From positions 4,986,001 through 5,050,000 of the forward strand of contig NZ_CP067420.1 of NCBI RefSeq assembly GCF_016653635.2: a stretch of 64,000 nucleotides of DNA, read 5' to 3'. This document shows, piece by piece, positions 43,885 through 55,113 of the stretch. A model generated the notes under the pieces. It worked only from the letters and a program-made list of their open reading frames with translations, did not search any database and was not told the DNA's origin. The position numbers and the translations under genes are program-made. Position 1 is the stretch's first letter; each line of letters starts with the position of its first letter. This DNA is from Skermanella sp. TT6 (GTDB taxonomy: Bacteria > Pseudomonadota > Alphaproteobacteria > Azospirillales > Azospirillaceae).

Positions 43885-44706
43885 TCAGGCCGCTTCCTTG
43901 GTCAGCTTCTTCAGCCTGCTGTCAAGATACCACCAGGCCATCCGCGTAGCCGCCCGGTACAGTGTCGTATGGGGCTTCAGACCGACCGCCTTGAAGATCA
44001 TCGCGACGCCGCGGTCAACGTGGGTCGGACGGTAATAAGCATAGGCCCGGCGCATATAGGCACGGGTGTTGGTCTCGCGGTCGTAGGGAGCGTCGGAGCC
44101 GTTGGCCGCGTAATAGGCATAGGCCAGCTCGTCGTCCTCGGACTCGTTGATCCGGCCCAGCGCGATGCGCAGCCGGGACAGCCGCCCCAGGTCCTCGCGC
44201 TCCATGTAGCGCTTGAGATGCTGGTAGAACAGCTTGTAGTGACGGAGCTCGTCGGTCGCGATGCGGCGGCAGATCTCCTTCAGAACCGGCTCGTCCGTCG
44301 CATCGCCCAGGGCCGTGTAGTAGGAACTGGTGCCGGTCTCGACCATGCAGCGGGCGATCAGCTCGCCGCTGCGCGACCCGCGCACCGACTCCGTCGCTTC
44401 CAGCTTGATCTTGTAGCCGTCGGTGAACCGCTTGAAGGCGTCCTCCAGGGAGAAGGAGGGATCGATGATCTCGGCCCAGCGGCCGAGCGCGGCACCATGC
44501 TGGACTTCCTCTTCCGCCCAGTCCCGGGCCACCTGCTGGAACTCGGGATCGTCGTTGAAGACGTTGCACAGGTAGGTCGCGTAGTCCCTGCCGTTGTACT
44601 CAACGAGAGCCGCGGCCTTGATGATCTTCAGGATCTCCGCATCCGCTTTGGATCTGTCGATCCGGTCCCAAGGAAGATCCTCCAGCGTCCAGTGTTGATA
44701 GCCCAT
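43885..44706 (-). CDS. Ferritin-like diiron protein
   Basis: This 273 aa helical protein carries the ferritin-like/desaturase metal-site pattern: a Glu in ALVEYNGRDY, EExxH in AEEEVQHG, a Glu in MVETGTSSYY and DExxH in IATDELRHYKLFYQHL. Together these form two carboxylate-histidine pairs of a diiron centre in a four-helix bundle. Such proteins are oxidases, desaturases or iron-storage relatives; it resembles the ferritin-like proteins widespread in alphaproteobacteria, not a classic ferritin. It lies convergent to rpoH and downstream of atpC (122 bp), with no clear functional link. The substrate is unknown. Confidence 0.8.
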   Translation of the reverse strand: MGYQHWTLEDLPWDRIDRSKADAEILKIIKAAALVEYNGRDYATYLCNVFNDDPEFQQVARDWAEEEVQHGAALGRWAEIIDPSFSLEDAFKRFTDGYKIKLEATESVRGSRSGELIARCMVETGTSSYYTALGDATDEPVLKEICRRIATDELRHYKLFYQHLKRYMEREDLGRLSRLRIALGRINESEDDELAYAYYAANGSDAPYDRETNTRAYMRRAYAYYRPTHVDRGVAMIFKAVGLKPHTTLYRAATRMAWWYLDSRLKKLTKEAA

Positions 44707-44742
44707 TCTTTCCCAAGCCGATTCTTGTTGACCCTGAAAGAC

Positions 44743-44773
44743 CGATGGCCCGGCTTAGGCGGCCAGGCCATCG
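44743..44773 (-). terminator. Hairpin downstream of the atp operon
   Basis: An 8-bp perfect stem (CGATGGCC with GGCCATCG) with a 15-base loop lies 56 bp after the atpC stop and just before the ferritin-like gene. There is no T-run, so it may end or protect the atp transcript. Confidence 0.35.
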
Positions 44774-44828
44774 ATATCAGGTCTGCAGATTATCCCACCA
44801 TGCGCGTTTTACAACGCCGGAGCGGGCA

Positions 44829-45245
44829 TCAGTGCGCGGTGGTGCCGGTGATCGCCTCGAGCTTGGCGCGGGCGACCGCCAGGCGGCCCTCCGCGGCGGC
44901 GCGCTCGCTGTCCGACTTGGCGTCCTCCACGTCCTCGCCCACGTCCCTGACCTCCTGCTCGACCGCGGCGCGGTCCAGTTCGCTCAGGTTGGTCGCCTGC
45001 TCGGCCAGGACGGTGCAGCGGGTCTCGGTCACCTCGGCGAAGCCGCCGGCGACGAAGATCCGGTCGACGACCCGGTCCCCTTCGAAGATGTCGATGACGC
45101 CGGGGCGCACCGTGGTGATCATCGGCGCGTGACCGGCCAGCACGCCGAAGTGACCCTCGCCGCCCGGCACCACGACCATGTCGACCGGCTGGGAGACCAG
45201 CAGCTTTTCCGGCGAAACCAGCTCGAACTCGACTTTGTCGGCCAT
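44829..45245 (-). CDS. atpC: ATP synthase F1 epsilon subunit
   Basis: This 138 aa subunit of the central stalk has the N-terminal beta sandwich (KVEFELVSPEKLLVSQPVDMVVVPGGEGHFGVLAGHAPMITTVRPG) and a C-terminal helical hairpin. It regulates the rotary ATPase. It is the last gene of atpHAGDC, 72 bp after atpD. An 8-bp hairpin in that gap may set its expression or the mRNA end. Confidence 0.96.
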   Translation of the reverse strand: MADKVEFELVSPEKLLVSQPVDMVVVPGGEGHFGVLAGHAPMITTVRPGVIDIFEGDRVVDRIFVAGGFAEVTETRCTVLAEQATNLSELDRAAVEQEVRDVGEDVEDAKSDSERAAAEGRLAVARAKLEAITGTTAH

Positions 45246-45283
45246 GGATAGCTCTCGTTCCTGAGTTAGGCGTCAAACAAGGC

Positions 45284-45305
45284 GAAGGGGCGATCGGGCC
45301 CCTTC
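45284..45305 (-). other. Intercistronic hairpin between atpD and atpC
   Basis: GAAGGGGC pairs with GCCCCTTC around a 6-base loop in the 72-bp gap. It could be an mRNA stability or partial termination element; GCCTTGTTTG follows on the minus strand. Confidence 0.4.
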
Positions 45306-45317
45306 GGCCTCCGGTAC

Positions 45318-46811
<1,494 letters not shown>

Positions 46812-46834
46812 TCAGTGTCGGACGCTTGCAGACG

Positions 46835-47734
46835 TTAGATCGCCTCGGCACCGGAGATGATCTCGATCAGCTCCTTGGTGATGACGGCCTGGCGGGTCCG
46901 GTTGTAGGTCAGCGTCAGCTTGTTGATCATGTCGCCGGCGTTGCGGGTGGCGCTGTCCATCGCGGTCATCCGGGCGCCCTGCTCGCTGGCGGCGCTTTCG
47001 AGCAGCGCGCGATAGACCTGGATCGACAGGTTCTTCGGCAGCAGGTCGGCGAGGATCTGGTCCTCCTCCGGCTCGAATTCGTACAGCGCCTTCGCCTCGC
47101 CCTGGCCCTCCGCCTGGGTCTCGGCGGCCTCGCCCTCCGGCATGGCGAACGGGATCACCTGCTGGACGGTGACGACCTGGGTCATCGCCGACTTGAACTT
47201 GTTGTAGATCACCGACGCCACGTCGTACTCGCCGGCATCGAACAGCTCGAGCACCTTGGCGGTGATCATGTCGGCCTCGGCGAACGACAGCCGCTTGCGC
47301 CCGATGTCCTCGTAGGACTGGATGACGCTGTTCGGGTTGGTCCGGCGGAGCTGGTCGCGGCCCTTGCGGCCCACGGTCAGCACCTTGACGGTCTTCCCCT
47401 CGCTTTCGAGCCGGGCGATCTGGCGCCGCGCTTCGCGCACGATGGTTCCGTTGAAGCCGCCGCACAGGCCGCGGTCCGACGTGATGACGACCAGCAGGTG
47501 CACGTCCTGCTTTCCGGTACCGGTCATCAGCTTCGGACCTTCGCCGTTGCTCGACACGTTGGCGGCGAGCGACGCGAGCATACGGCCCATGCGCTCGGCG
47601 TAGGGACGGCCGGCCTCCGCCTGTTCCTGCGCGCGGCGCAGCTTGGAGGCGGCGACCATCTTCATGGCGGCCGTGATCTTCTGCGTCGACTTGACGCTGG
47701 AGATACGGTTTTTAAGGTCCTTAAGGCTTGGCAT
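46835..47734 (-). CDS. atpG: ATP synthase F1 gamma subunit
   Basis: This 299 aa central rotor shaft has the conserved N-terminal helix ([35 protein letters not shown]) and C-terminal helix ([38 protein letters not shown]), with the Rossmann-like middle ([13 protein letters not shown]). It follows atpA after a 100-bp gap that contains a long hairpin. Confidence 0.98.
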   Translation of the reverse strand: MPSLKDLKNRISSVKSTQKITAAMKMVAASKLRRAQEQAEAGRPYAERMGRMLASLAANVSSNGEGPKLMTGTGKQDVHLLVVITSDRGLCGGFNGTIVREARRQIARLESEGKTVKVLTVGRKGRDQLRRTNPNSVIQSYEDIGRKRLSFAEADMITAKVLELFDAGEYDVASVIYNKFKSAMTQVVTVQQVIPFAMPEGEAAETQAEGQGEAKALYEFEPEEDQILADLLPKNLSIQVYRALLESAASEQGARMTAMDSATRNAGDMINKLTLTYNRTRQAVITKELIEIISGAEAI

Positions 47735-47783
47735 TCGAGGCCTTCATCACACCGGGGGTTGGAGCCCTGCCTTCCTGATCCCC

Positions 47784-47817
47784 GATGCGGTCCCCCGGAA
47801 CACCGGGAGGCCGCATC
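47784..47817 (-). other. Long hairpin between atpA and atpG
   Basis: Two 15-base arms (47784-47798 and 47803-47817) match at 13 positions around a 4-base AACA loop. It fills the 100-bp gap inside the atp operon without a T-run, suggesting an mRNA processing or stability element. Confidence 0.5.
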
Positions 47818-47834
47818 CAGGGACCGCTTCGAGC

Positions 47835-49364
47835 TTAGACGAACACCTTGGAGAAGTTGTCGAGGAAGCCCTTCAGCTTCTCCTCGGTCTCCTTGGAGAG
47901 CGCCTTCTCGGTGCGGATGGCGTCGAGGATGTTGGCCCCCTTGGAGCGGACCTCATCCAGCAGCTTGGCCTCGAACCGGTTGACGTCCTCGACCTTGACC
48001 TTGTCGAGGTAGCCGCGCACGCCGGCGAAGATCGAAACCACCTGCTCTTCCACCGGCAGCGGCGAGAACTGGCCCTGCTTCAGCAGCTCGGTCAGGCGGG
48101 CGCCGCGGTTCAGCAGCCGCTGGGTCGAGGCGTCCAGGTCCGAGGCGAACTGCGCGAAGGCGGCCATCTCGCGGTACTGGGCCAGCTCCAGCTTGATGGT
48201 GCCGGCGACCTGCTTCATCGCCTTGATCTGCGCGGCCGAGCCGACGCGGCTGACCGACAGGCCGACGTTGATGGCCGGGCGGATGCCGCGGTAGAACAGG
48301 CCGGTCTCCAGGAAGATCTGGCCGTCGGTGATCGAGATGACGTTCGTCGGGATGTAGGCCGACACGTCGCCGGCCTGCGTCTCGATGATCGGCAATGCCG
48401 TCAGCGAACCGGCGCCCTTGGCGTCGTTCATCTTCGCCGCGCGCTCGAGCAGGCGGGAGTGCAGGTAGAACACGTCGCCCGGATAGGCTTCGCGTCCCGG
48501 CGGACGGCGCAGCAGCAGCGACATCTGGCGATAGGCCACGGCCTGCTTGGACAGGTCGTCATAGACGATCAGCGCATGCATGCCGTTGTCGCGGAAGAAC
48601 TCGCCCATGGCGCAGCCGGTGTAGGGCGCCAGGAACTGCAGCGGCGCCGGCTCCGACGCGGTCGCGGCGACCACGATCGAGTATTCCAGCGCGCCGGAGT
48701 CTTCCAGGGTCTTGACGATCTGGGCGACGGTCGAGCGCTTCTGGCCGACGGCGACATAGATGCAGTAGAGCTTCTTGCTCTCGTCGTCGCCCTGGTTGAT
48801 GCCCTTCTGGTTCAGGAAGGCGTCGATGGCGACGGCGCTCTTGCCGGTCTGACGGTCGCCGATGATCAGTTCGCGCTGACCGCGCCCGATCGGAACCAGG
48901 GCGTCGATGGCCTTCAGGCCGGTCTGCATCGGCTCATGGACCGACTTCCGGGGAATGATGCCGGGCGCCTTCACCTCGACGCGGCTCATGACCACGTCGG
49001 TCAGCGGGCCCTTGCCGTCGATCGGATTGCCCAGGCCGTCCACGACGCGGCCCAGCAGGCCGCGGCCGATCGGCACCTCGACGATGGCGCCGGTGCGCTT
49101 GACGACGTCGCCTTCCTTGATGTCACGGTCGTCGCCGAAGATCACGACACCGACATTGTCGGTCTCGAGGTTCAGCGCCATCCCCTTCAGACCGTTGGGG
49201 AACTCGACCATCTCGCCGGCCTTGACGTTGTCGAGGCCATAAACGCGGGCGACTCCGTCGCCGACCGAGAGGACCTGGCCGACTTCGGCGACATCCGCCT
49301 CATTCCCGAAATTCGCGATCTGTTGCTTGAGGATCGCGGAAATCTCCGCGGCGCGGATTTCCAT
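47835..49364 (-). CDS. atpA: ATP synthase F1 alpha subunit
   Basis: This 509 aa non-catalytic nucleotide-binding subunit alternates with beta in the F1 hexamer. The P-loop is GDRQTGKSA; the arginine finger region reads [10 protein letters not shown], and the N-terminus ([18 protein letters not shown]) is normal. Its start overlaps the last base of atpH, so the two are translationally coupled. Confidence 0.98.
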   Translation of the reverse strand: MEIRAAEISAILKQQIANFGNEADVAEVGQVLSVGDGVARVYGLDNVKAGEMVEFPNGLKGMALNLETDNVGVVIFGDDRDIKEGDVVKRTGAIVEVPIGRGLLGRVVDGLGNPIDGKGPLTDVVMSRVEVKAPGIIPRKSVHEPMQTGLKAIDALVPIGRGQRELIIGDRQTGKSAVAIDAFLNQKGINQGDDESKKLYCIYVAVGQKRSTVAQIVKTLEDSGALEYSIVVAATASEPAPLQFLAPYTGCAMGEFFRDNGMHALIVYDDLSKQAVAYRQMSLLLRRPPGREAYPGDVFYLHSRLLERAAKMNDAKGAGSLTALPIIETQAGDVSAYIPTNVISITDGQIFLETGLFYRGIRPAINVGLSVSRVGSAAQIKAMKQVAGTIKLELAQYREMAAFAQFASDLDASTQRLLNRGARLTELLKQGQFSPLPVEEQVVSIFAGVRGYLDKVKVEDVNRFEAKLLDEVRSKGANILDAIRTEKALSKETEEKLKGFLDNFSKVFV

Positions 49365-49924
49365 CAGCCAACCCCTTTCATGGCGATTTGCAGCTTGTTC
49401 AGCTTGGTGCGCACGGAGCTATCGACCATGCGCGAACCGACTTTGACGATCATGCCGCCGATCAGGGACGGGTCGACGGTGACCCGCACCTCGATCTTGG
49501 ACCCCATCTGGGCCCTGAGGGCATCTGTGAGGGCCTGGACCTGGGGATCGGACAGGCGGTATGCCGAGGTCACGTCGGCGGTCATCTGACCGCGGCGGCG
49601 CGCCAGCTCGGCAAGGTAGCCGTCGATCATGCCGCGCAGCGCGAACAGCCGGCGGTTCTGGGCGACCAGCCCGACGAACCGCTGCGTCAGCTCGGACACG
49701 CCGGCCTGGCGGAGGAGAGCGCCCATCGCCCGGCTCTGGTCGCCGCGGGACAGCACGGGGCTGCGTACCATACGGTCCAGTTCGGGACTTTCGACGAGCA
49801 TCTGCTTGATGGCGGCCAGATCCTGGGCGACCTGGTCCAGCGCCTTGTTTTCGTCCGCAAGCTCAAACAGGGCAGTCGCGTATCGCCCTGCCAGCCCGGA
49901 TACTCCTGTACCTTCGGATGCCAC
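49364..49924 (-). CDS. atpH: ATP synthase F1 delta subunit
   Basis: This 186 aa peripheral-stalk subunit connects F1 to the F0 stator. The N-terminal [23 protein letters not shown] and C-terminal [30 protein letters not shown] are typical. The start is GTG 49924 with GAGG six bases upstream. It heads the atpHAGDC operon; F0 genes are elsewhere, as usual in alphaproteobacteria. Upstream, about 250 bp to the CtrA-type site hold no gene; the atp promoter must lie there, but I see no strong hexamers. Confidence 0.96.
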   Translation of the reverse strand: MASEGTGVSGLAGRYATALFELADENKALDQVAQDLAAIKQMLVESPELDRMVRSPVLSRGDQSRAMGALLRQAGVSELTQRFVGLVAQNRRLFALRGMIDGYLAELARRRGQMTADVTSAYRLSDPQVQALTDALRAQMGSKIEVRVTVDPSLIGGMIVKVGSRMVDSSVRTKLNKLQIAMKGVG

Positions 49925-50173
49925 GCGGTACCTCGGTTCGGTCCATAGACCTTGTTGATTTTTAGGGCCTTGGAGGAGAAGACATGCGTCGGGCAGGCCC
50001 CCTCCCCTGACGGCGAGCGGTCACATAACACAGGGAGCCGGTGCGCGCAACCGACTCAAATCCAGCAAAACCGGGCAGTTGGGGCCGAAAGACCCCCGGC
50101 TTTACCGTTCTGCGGGCGGCACCGGCCGGCCTGCGACACTAAGGCCGGGGAGCGGAGGCGATCCGGACCGCGA

Positions 50174-50189
50174 TTAAGCGCAAATTAAC
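50174..50189 (+). promoter_or_regulatory. CtrA-type site TTAA-N7-TTAAC between atpH and a small orphan gene
   Basis: The sequence reads TTAA-GCGCAAA-TTAAC, the complete CtrA recognition pattern. It lies 110 bp before the small orphan gene at 50299 and 250 bp before atpH on the other strand. The 374-bp gap 49925-50298 holds no gene I recognise. Confidence 0.5.
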
Positions 50190-50298
50190 TTTGGATGCGC
50201 ATCTTTAGGGGTGCCGCCGGCTGGCGGTGCGGCGACCGGTCCCGCCGGTATCGCCCCTTCGGATTTTTCCTCTGATCACGCCTCCGGATCACCTGACC

Positions 50299-50628
50299 AT
50301 GACCGTCGTCGCCTTCAGCCTGGCCCGCTTCACCCCGGCCGACCTTGCGGAATTCTACGAGATAGCCCGGCCGCGCATGGAGCGCGGGCTGTGGGCCGGC
50401 GTGTCCCGCCAGACCAGCCCCGAAGGCGACCTGCTGCTGGTCACCTTCCCCCATCTGGACCGCCCCGTCTTCCGGTTCGAGCGCGATCGGCGCGGGACTT
50501 ATACCCTGTGGTTCCACGACCGCCAGGGCTGGCACAGCATCGGCAGCGGCTCCACCTCGACCGAGTGCCTGTCGATCTGGCGCACCCGTCCGGCCCGCGT
50601 CCCGGCCCCCGCGCTGCGGGAAGCGTGA
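50299..50628 (+). CDS. Small orphan protein, paralogue of the gene at 20880-21206
   Basis: This 109 aa soluble protein of no recognised family starts MTVVAFSLARFTPADLAEFYEIARP and shares about half of its residues with the protein at 20880-21206, with one single-residue gap. Conserved blocks are RFTPADL, RG-WA-V-RQT, PVF-FERD, LWF, IGS and ECL-W. ATG 50299 matches the start of the paralogue; an upstream extension to 50227 is unlikely. A full CtrA-type site lies 110 bp upstream. It converges on brnA with 7 bp between the stop codons. The tryptophans and conserved FERD suggest a structured domain. The function is unknown. Confidence 0.75.
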   Translation: MTVVAFSLARFTPADLAEFYEIARPRMERGLWAGVSRQTSPEGDLLLVTFPHLDRPVFRFERDRRGTYTLWFHDRQGWHSIGSGSTSTECLSIWRTRPARVPAPALREA

Positions 50629-50635
50629 GGAGGGC

Positions 50636-50983
50636 TCAGCGGGACCGGCCTCCGTTCCGCTGGCTTTCCACGAAGGCGCGCAGCACGGCGTTCATGCGGC
50701 TCTGCCAGCCGCGCCCCTGGGCCTTGAAGAAATCCACCACCTCGGCGTCGTAGCGCACCGTGACCTGGCGCTTGTTCTCGCGCGACGGCAGGGGAAAGGG
50801 AAAGCCGGGCACGGAAAGTTCCTCCCAGTTGTCCGGCACCGCCAGATCGGGATCGGAAGCGATCTGGGCCTCGATCTCTTCGTCGGTATCCTCGCGCGAC
50901 CAATCGGTTCGATCCTCGCCCCTCGCGATCATCGCGTCAATTTCCGATGCGGTATACCGCACGGTATCGTCTCTCTTCACCAT
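50636..50983 (-). CDS. brnA: BrnA-like antitoxin
   Basis: This 115 aa antitoxin of a type II toxin-antitoxin pair has a disordered acidic middle (residues 25-60) and a C-terminal ribbon-helix-helix-like domain (KRQVTVRYDAEVVDFFKAQGRGWQSRMNAVLRAFVES) of the BrnA type, which neutralises BrnT and represses the operon. It overlaps the toxin gene by 47 bp in another frame, longer than usual, and starts at ATG 50983. The toxin gene precedes it, the normal brnT-brnA order. Family call confident from the C-terminus and the partner. Confidence 0.9.
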   Translation of the reverse strand: MVKRDDTVRYTASEIDAMIARGEDRTDWSREDTDEEIEAQIASDPDLAVPDNWEELSVPGFPFPLPSRENKRQVTVRYDAEVVDFFKAQGRGWQSRMNAVLRAFVESQRNGGRSR

Positions 50984-51221
50984 ACCTTGCCCCCCTGGCG
51001 GAAATGATCCGGATACGCTCTTCCCGGATCGTCCAGACCACGGCAAAAAACTTGTCCTCGATCCGGCCGACACTGACCCACCGCTCTTCCGCGCCACGGG
51101 CCGAAAGATAGACGACCACCGGTCTTCCATCGAAAAGCTCGCGCATGCGCGGAAAGTCCACCCCACGCGCTTCAAGCGTCGCTTGCCGCTTAGCCTCGGA
51201 CCACTCGAATTCCAGGTCCAT
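50937..51221 (-). CDS. brnT: BrnT-like toxin (RelE-superfamily ribonuclease)
   Basis: This 94 aa toxin begins MDLEFEWSEAKRQATLEARGVDFPRMRELFDGRPVV and continues with GRIEDKFFAVVWTIREERIRIISARGARYGEERRY, the BrnT pattern including the conserved Arg residues near the end. BrnT is an RNase that arrests translation under stress. It precedes and overlaps brnA. The promoter and a direct-repeat operator lie just upstream (51233-51271). There are no signs of a frameshift, so the pair looks intact. Confidence 0.92.
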   Translation of the reverse strand: MDLEFEWSEAKRQATLEARGVDFPRMRELFDGRPVVVYLSARGAEERWVSVGRIEDKFFAVVWTIREERIRIISARGARYGEERRYRAVYRIGN

Positions 51222-51232
51222 GACGCCTCGCG

Positions 51233-51271
51233 TGTAGTTGCATTGTAGTTACAAACAGGACCGAATCGCAA
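51233..51271 (-). promoter_or_regulatory. brnTA promoter with direct-repeat operator
   Basis: On the minus strand TTGCGA (51266-51271) and TACAAT (51242-51247) are separated by 18 bp. Two TGTAGTT direct repeats (51233-51239 and 51244-51250, plus-strand reading), one helical turn apart (11 bp), cover the -10 and start region. This fits a ribbon-helix-helix antitoxin binding on one face of the DNA. Confidence 0.65.
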
Positions 51272-51318
51272 GGTTTGCCTATAACACTTTCGATGGATCG
51301 AACGCGATCGCAGGCGCC

Positions 51319-53559
51319 CTATAGAAAGCTGTAGGGGTCGATATCCACCTGCACCCTGACCGTTCCGGGCACCTCCACCCGCGCCAGCCAATCGGCGATC
51401 AGCGGCTGGACCGACACGGCGCGGGGCGCCTTCAGCAGCAGCCTCCGCCGGTGCCGGCCGCGCAGCAGCGCATAGGGCGCCGGCGCGGGTCCCAGCACCT
51501 GGACCGTTTCCGACCGCGGCGCCGTACGCCCCAGGGCGCGGGCGACCGCTTCCACCGCTCCCTCCTCCTCGCCCGACACGATCAGCGCGGCCAGCCGGCC
51601 GAACGGCGGCATGGCGTGAATGTGGCGCTCCTCCGCCTCGCGCTCGTAGAACGAATCCCGGTCGCCCGACACCAGCGCCTGCAGCACCGGATGTTCCGGC
51701 ATGTAGGTCTGGAGGAAGACCCGCCCCGGACGCTCCGCCCGCCCGGCCCGGCCGGCGACCTGCTGGAGCAGCTGGTACGTCCGTTCGGCCGCGCGCAGGT
51801 CGCCGCCGCCAAGCCCCAGGTCGGCATCGACCACGCCGACCAGCGTCAGCATGGGAAAATGGTGGCCCTTCGCCATCACCTGGGTGCCGATCAGCAGGTC
51901 GATCTCGTGGTCCTGGACGCGGCGGACCATCTCGCGGATCGCGTGCGGGCCGACCAGGCTGTCGCTGGTCATCAGAGCGGTGCGCTGGTCGGGGAACAGC
52001 TGGGTCACCTCCTCGGCGATCCGCTCCACGCCGGGACCGCAGGCGGTCAGCGATCCCTCGGCGCCGCAGGACGGGCAGACGTCCAGCAGCTTCACCGTGA
52101 AGTCGCAGTGGTGGCATTGCAGCTTGCCCGCCAGGCGGTGCTCGACCAGCCAGGCCGTGCAGTTCGGGCATTGCAGCCGGTGGCCGCAGTTGCGGCACAG
52201 GGTCAGCGGCGCATAGCCCCGCCGGTTGAGGAACAGCATTCCCTGTTCCCCCGAGGCGAAGGTCTCGGTCAAGGCCTGGACCAGCGACGGTGCCAGCCAG
52301 CGGTTGCGCGGCGGCCGGTCGAGCCGCAGGTCGATCAGCTTCATCTCCGGCATGCTGGCGCCGCCGTGGCGGGCCGGCAGGTCGATCCGGCCGTAGCGGT
52401 GGGCCTCCGCGTTGATCGCCGATTCGAGCGACGGCGTCGCCGAGACCAGGACGATCGGGATGCCGGCCAGGTGCGCCCGCGCCACCGCCATGTCGCGGGC
52501 GTTGTAGATCACCCCGTCCTCCTGCTTGAACGAGGGGTCGTGCTCCTCGTCGATCAGGATCAGGCCCAGCTCGGGATAAGGCAGGAACAGGGCCGACCGC
52601 GCGCCCACCACCACGCGCGCGGCGCCGGTCGCCACGTCGCGCCAGGTGGCGCGCCGCTGGGCGCCGGACAGGTCGCTGTGCCACTGGTGCGGCGGCGCCC
52701 CGAAGCGGAGGGCGAACCGCTCCAGCCACTGGGCCGACAGGGCGATCTCCGGCAGCAGGACCAGCACCTGCTTCCCGGCCTCCAAAGCCGCCGCGATTCC
52801 CTCGAAATAGACCTCCGTCTTGCCCGACCCGGTAACGCCGTCCAGCAGGGTCGCGCTGAAGGCGCCGGCCGCGACGCGGGCGCGCAGGGCCGCGGCCCCG
52901 GCCGCCTGCTCGCCCGACAGATGGGGGCCGGGAAGGCTCCAGTCCGGCAGCGGCAGGTCGCGGGTGGGATGCAGCAGCACCGGCTCCAGCACGCCTGCGT
53001 CGGCCAACCCGCGGACCACGCCGACGCCGCACCCGGCATCAAGCGCCAGCTCGGCCGGGGGGCGCGGCGGCCCGTCGGCCAGCAGGTCGAGCACCCGGCG
53101 CCGGGCCGGGGTCATGCGCAGCTCGGCCAGCCGGCCGGGATCGCCCAGGCGATAGGCGGTCACCGGCTTGGGCGGTTCCATGCCGCCGATCGCGCTCAGG
53201 GCCATGCGCAGGACGGCACCCGGCGGCGCCATTGTGTAGGCGGCCACCCAGTCGATGAAGCGCCGCTGGACCTCCGGCATCGGCGGCACGTCGAACCGCT
53301 GGGCGATCGGCCGCAGCTTGCCGTCGGCGACTTCGCCCGCGCCCGGCCCCCAGACGACGCCCAGCAGGTGGCGGGGGCCGAGCGGCACCTCGACATAGTC
53401 GCCGGGCGCCACGTCGAGCCCGGCCGGCACCTTGTAATCGTACGCCTCCGGCAAGGGCAGCGGCAGCAGCACCGACACCCGCCTGGGAGCCGGAGGCGGC
53501 GCCTCCCAGCCATCGCCGAAATCGAATCCGGGGGCGGAACTGGAACCCTGATCCACCAT
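51319..53559 (-). CDS. priA: Primosomal protein N' (replication restart helicase PriA)
   Basis: This 746 aa DEAH helicase reloads the replisome at stalled forks. It has the N-terminal 3'-DNA-end-binding domain ([18 protein letters not shown]), Walker [10 protein letters not shown], a DEEH box, motif III VSATPS and the zinc-binding insert with paired cysteines ([26 protein letters not shown]). The C-terminus [10 protein letters not shown] and the final VDIDPYSFL are typical. It is divergent from fsa (88 bp) and sits in the conserved priA/fsa/DUF484/xerC neighbourhood. Confidence 0.97.
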   Translation of the reverse strand: MVDQGSSSAPGFDFGDGWEAPPPAPRRVSVLLPLPLPEAYDYKVPAGLDVAPGDYVEVPLGPRHLLGVVWGPGAGEVADGKLRPIAQRFDVPPMPEVQRRFIDWVAAYTMAPPGAVLRMALSAIGGMEPPKPVTAYRLGDPGRLAELRMTPARRRVLDLLADGPPRPPAELALDAGCGVGVVRGLADAGVLEPVLLHPTRDLPLPDWSLPGPHLSGEQAAGAAALRARVAAGAFSATLLDGVTGSGKTEVYFEGIAAALEAGKQVLVLLPEIALSAQWLERFALRFGAPPHQWHSDLSGAQRRATWRDVATGAARVVVGARSALFLPYPELGLILIDEEHDPSFKQEDGVIYNARDMAVARAHLAGIPIVLVSATPSLESAINAEAHRYGRIDLPARHGGASMPEMKLIDLRLDRPPRNRWLAPSLVQALTETFASGEQGMLFLNRRGYAPLTLCRNCGHRLQCPNCTAWLVEHRLAGKLQCHHCDFTVKLLDVCPSCGAEGSLTACGPGVERIAEEVTQLFPDQRTALMTSDSLVGPHAIREMVRRVQDHEIDLLIGTQVMAKGHHFPMLTLVGVVDADLGLGGGDLRAAERTYQLLQQVAGRAGRAERPGRVFLQTYMPEHPVLQALVSGDRDSFYEREAEERHIHAMPPFGRLAALIVSGEEEGAVEAVARALGRTAPRSETVQVLGPAPAPYALLRGRHRRRLLLKAPRAVSVQPLIADWLARVEVPGTVRVQVDIDPYSFL

Positions 53560-53647
53560 GGGCTAGAGTGTTCCCGAGTTTCCGGGCCGGCTGCCGCGCA
53601 GGCGCCCGCCGCAATCGCCGCTTCGCTCAATCAAGGATCGTTTCCTG

Positions 53648-54319
<672 letters not shown>

Positions 54320-54399
54320 GCTCACAACGTTAACGCCTGATGGAGTAAGTTCCGCTTGGGACGGGCACGGGTTCAGACAATGGGAGAGGGCCGACGCTG

Positions 54400-55113
54400 A
54401 TGGCTCGGGAAACCGGACATAGCCAAAGGACGATGGACGCGCTGACTGCTGAGGATGTCGCGGCATATCTGCGCGAGCATCCCGATTTCCTGACCCAGCA
54501 CGCCGACCTTGTCCAGCACCTGACGCCTCCCGCCATGGCGCACGGCAAGGGAGTGGTGGATTTCCAGTACTTCATGGTCGAGCGGCTTCGCGGCGAGGTC
54601 GGGCGCCTGAAGGAGCAGCAGCGGGAGCTGATCACCACCACTCGCGCCAACATCAACAACCAGAACCGGATCCATGCCGCCGTGCTGTTCCTGCTGGACG
54701 CACGGTCGTTCGAGCAGCTGATCCAGACCATCACGACGGATCTGGCGGTGCTGCTGGACCTCGACGTGGCCGGCCTGGCGGTGGAGGCGAACGGCGACGA
54801 CAGGCCGCACGTACACACCTCGGGCGTACGGGTGGTCGAGGCGGGTACGGTCGACGGGTGGCTGGGCAAGCGCGACGTCATGCTCTATTCCGACACGCGC
54901 GGCGACCCGGCGATCTTCGGCGCCGCGGCCGGGCTGGTACGCTCGCAGGCGCTGATCCGCATCCAGGTCAGCGAGGATACGCCGCCGGGGCTGCTCGCCT
55001 TCGGCAGCCGCGATCCCGACATGTTCCATTCCGGCCAGGGGACCGAGCTGGTCTGCTTCCTGGGCCGGGTGATCGAGCGCAGCATCCGGGCATGGCTCGA
55101 CCTGCCGGAGTAA
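54400..55113 (+). CDS. DUF484 (GAF-like) protein
   Basis: This 237 aa protein matches the DUF484 family usually encoded next to xerC. An N-terminal helical part (LTAEDVAAYLREHPDFLTQHADLV) leads into a coiled coil (VERLRGEVGRLKEQQRELITTTRANINNQNRI) and a GAF-like fold (about 95-230, ending DPDMFHSGQGTELVCFLGRVIERSI). The function is unknown; the GAF-like fold suggests a sensing role. It overlaps xerC by 22 bp. ATG 54400 is supported by the family N-terminus beginning shortly after. Confidence 0.92.
   Translation: MARETGHSQRTMDALTAEDVAAYLREHPDFLTQHADLVQHLTPPAMAHGKGVVDFQYFMVERLRGEVGRLKEQQRELITTTRANINNQNRIHAAVLFLLDARSFEQLIQTITTDLAVLLDLDVAGLAVEANGDDRPHVHTSGVRVVEAGTVDGWLGKRDVMLYSDTRGDPAIFGAAAGLVRSQALIRIQVSEDTPPGLLAFGSRDPDMFHSGQGTELVCFLGRVIERSIRAWLDLPE

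Noticed and set aside
54320-54399. A TTAAC near 54330 as a CtrA site
   Set aside because: Only one half-site is present with no second TTAA at 7 bp spacing.
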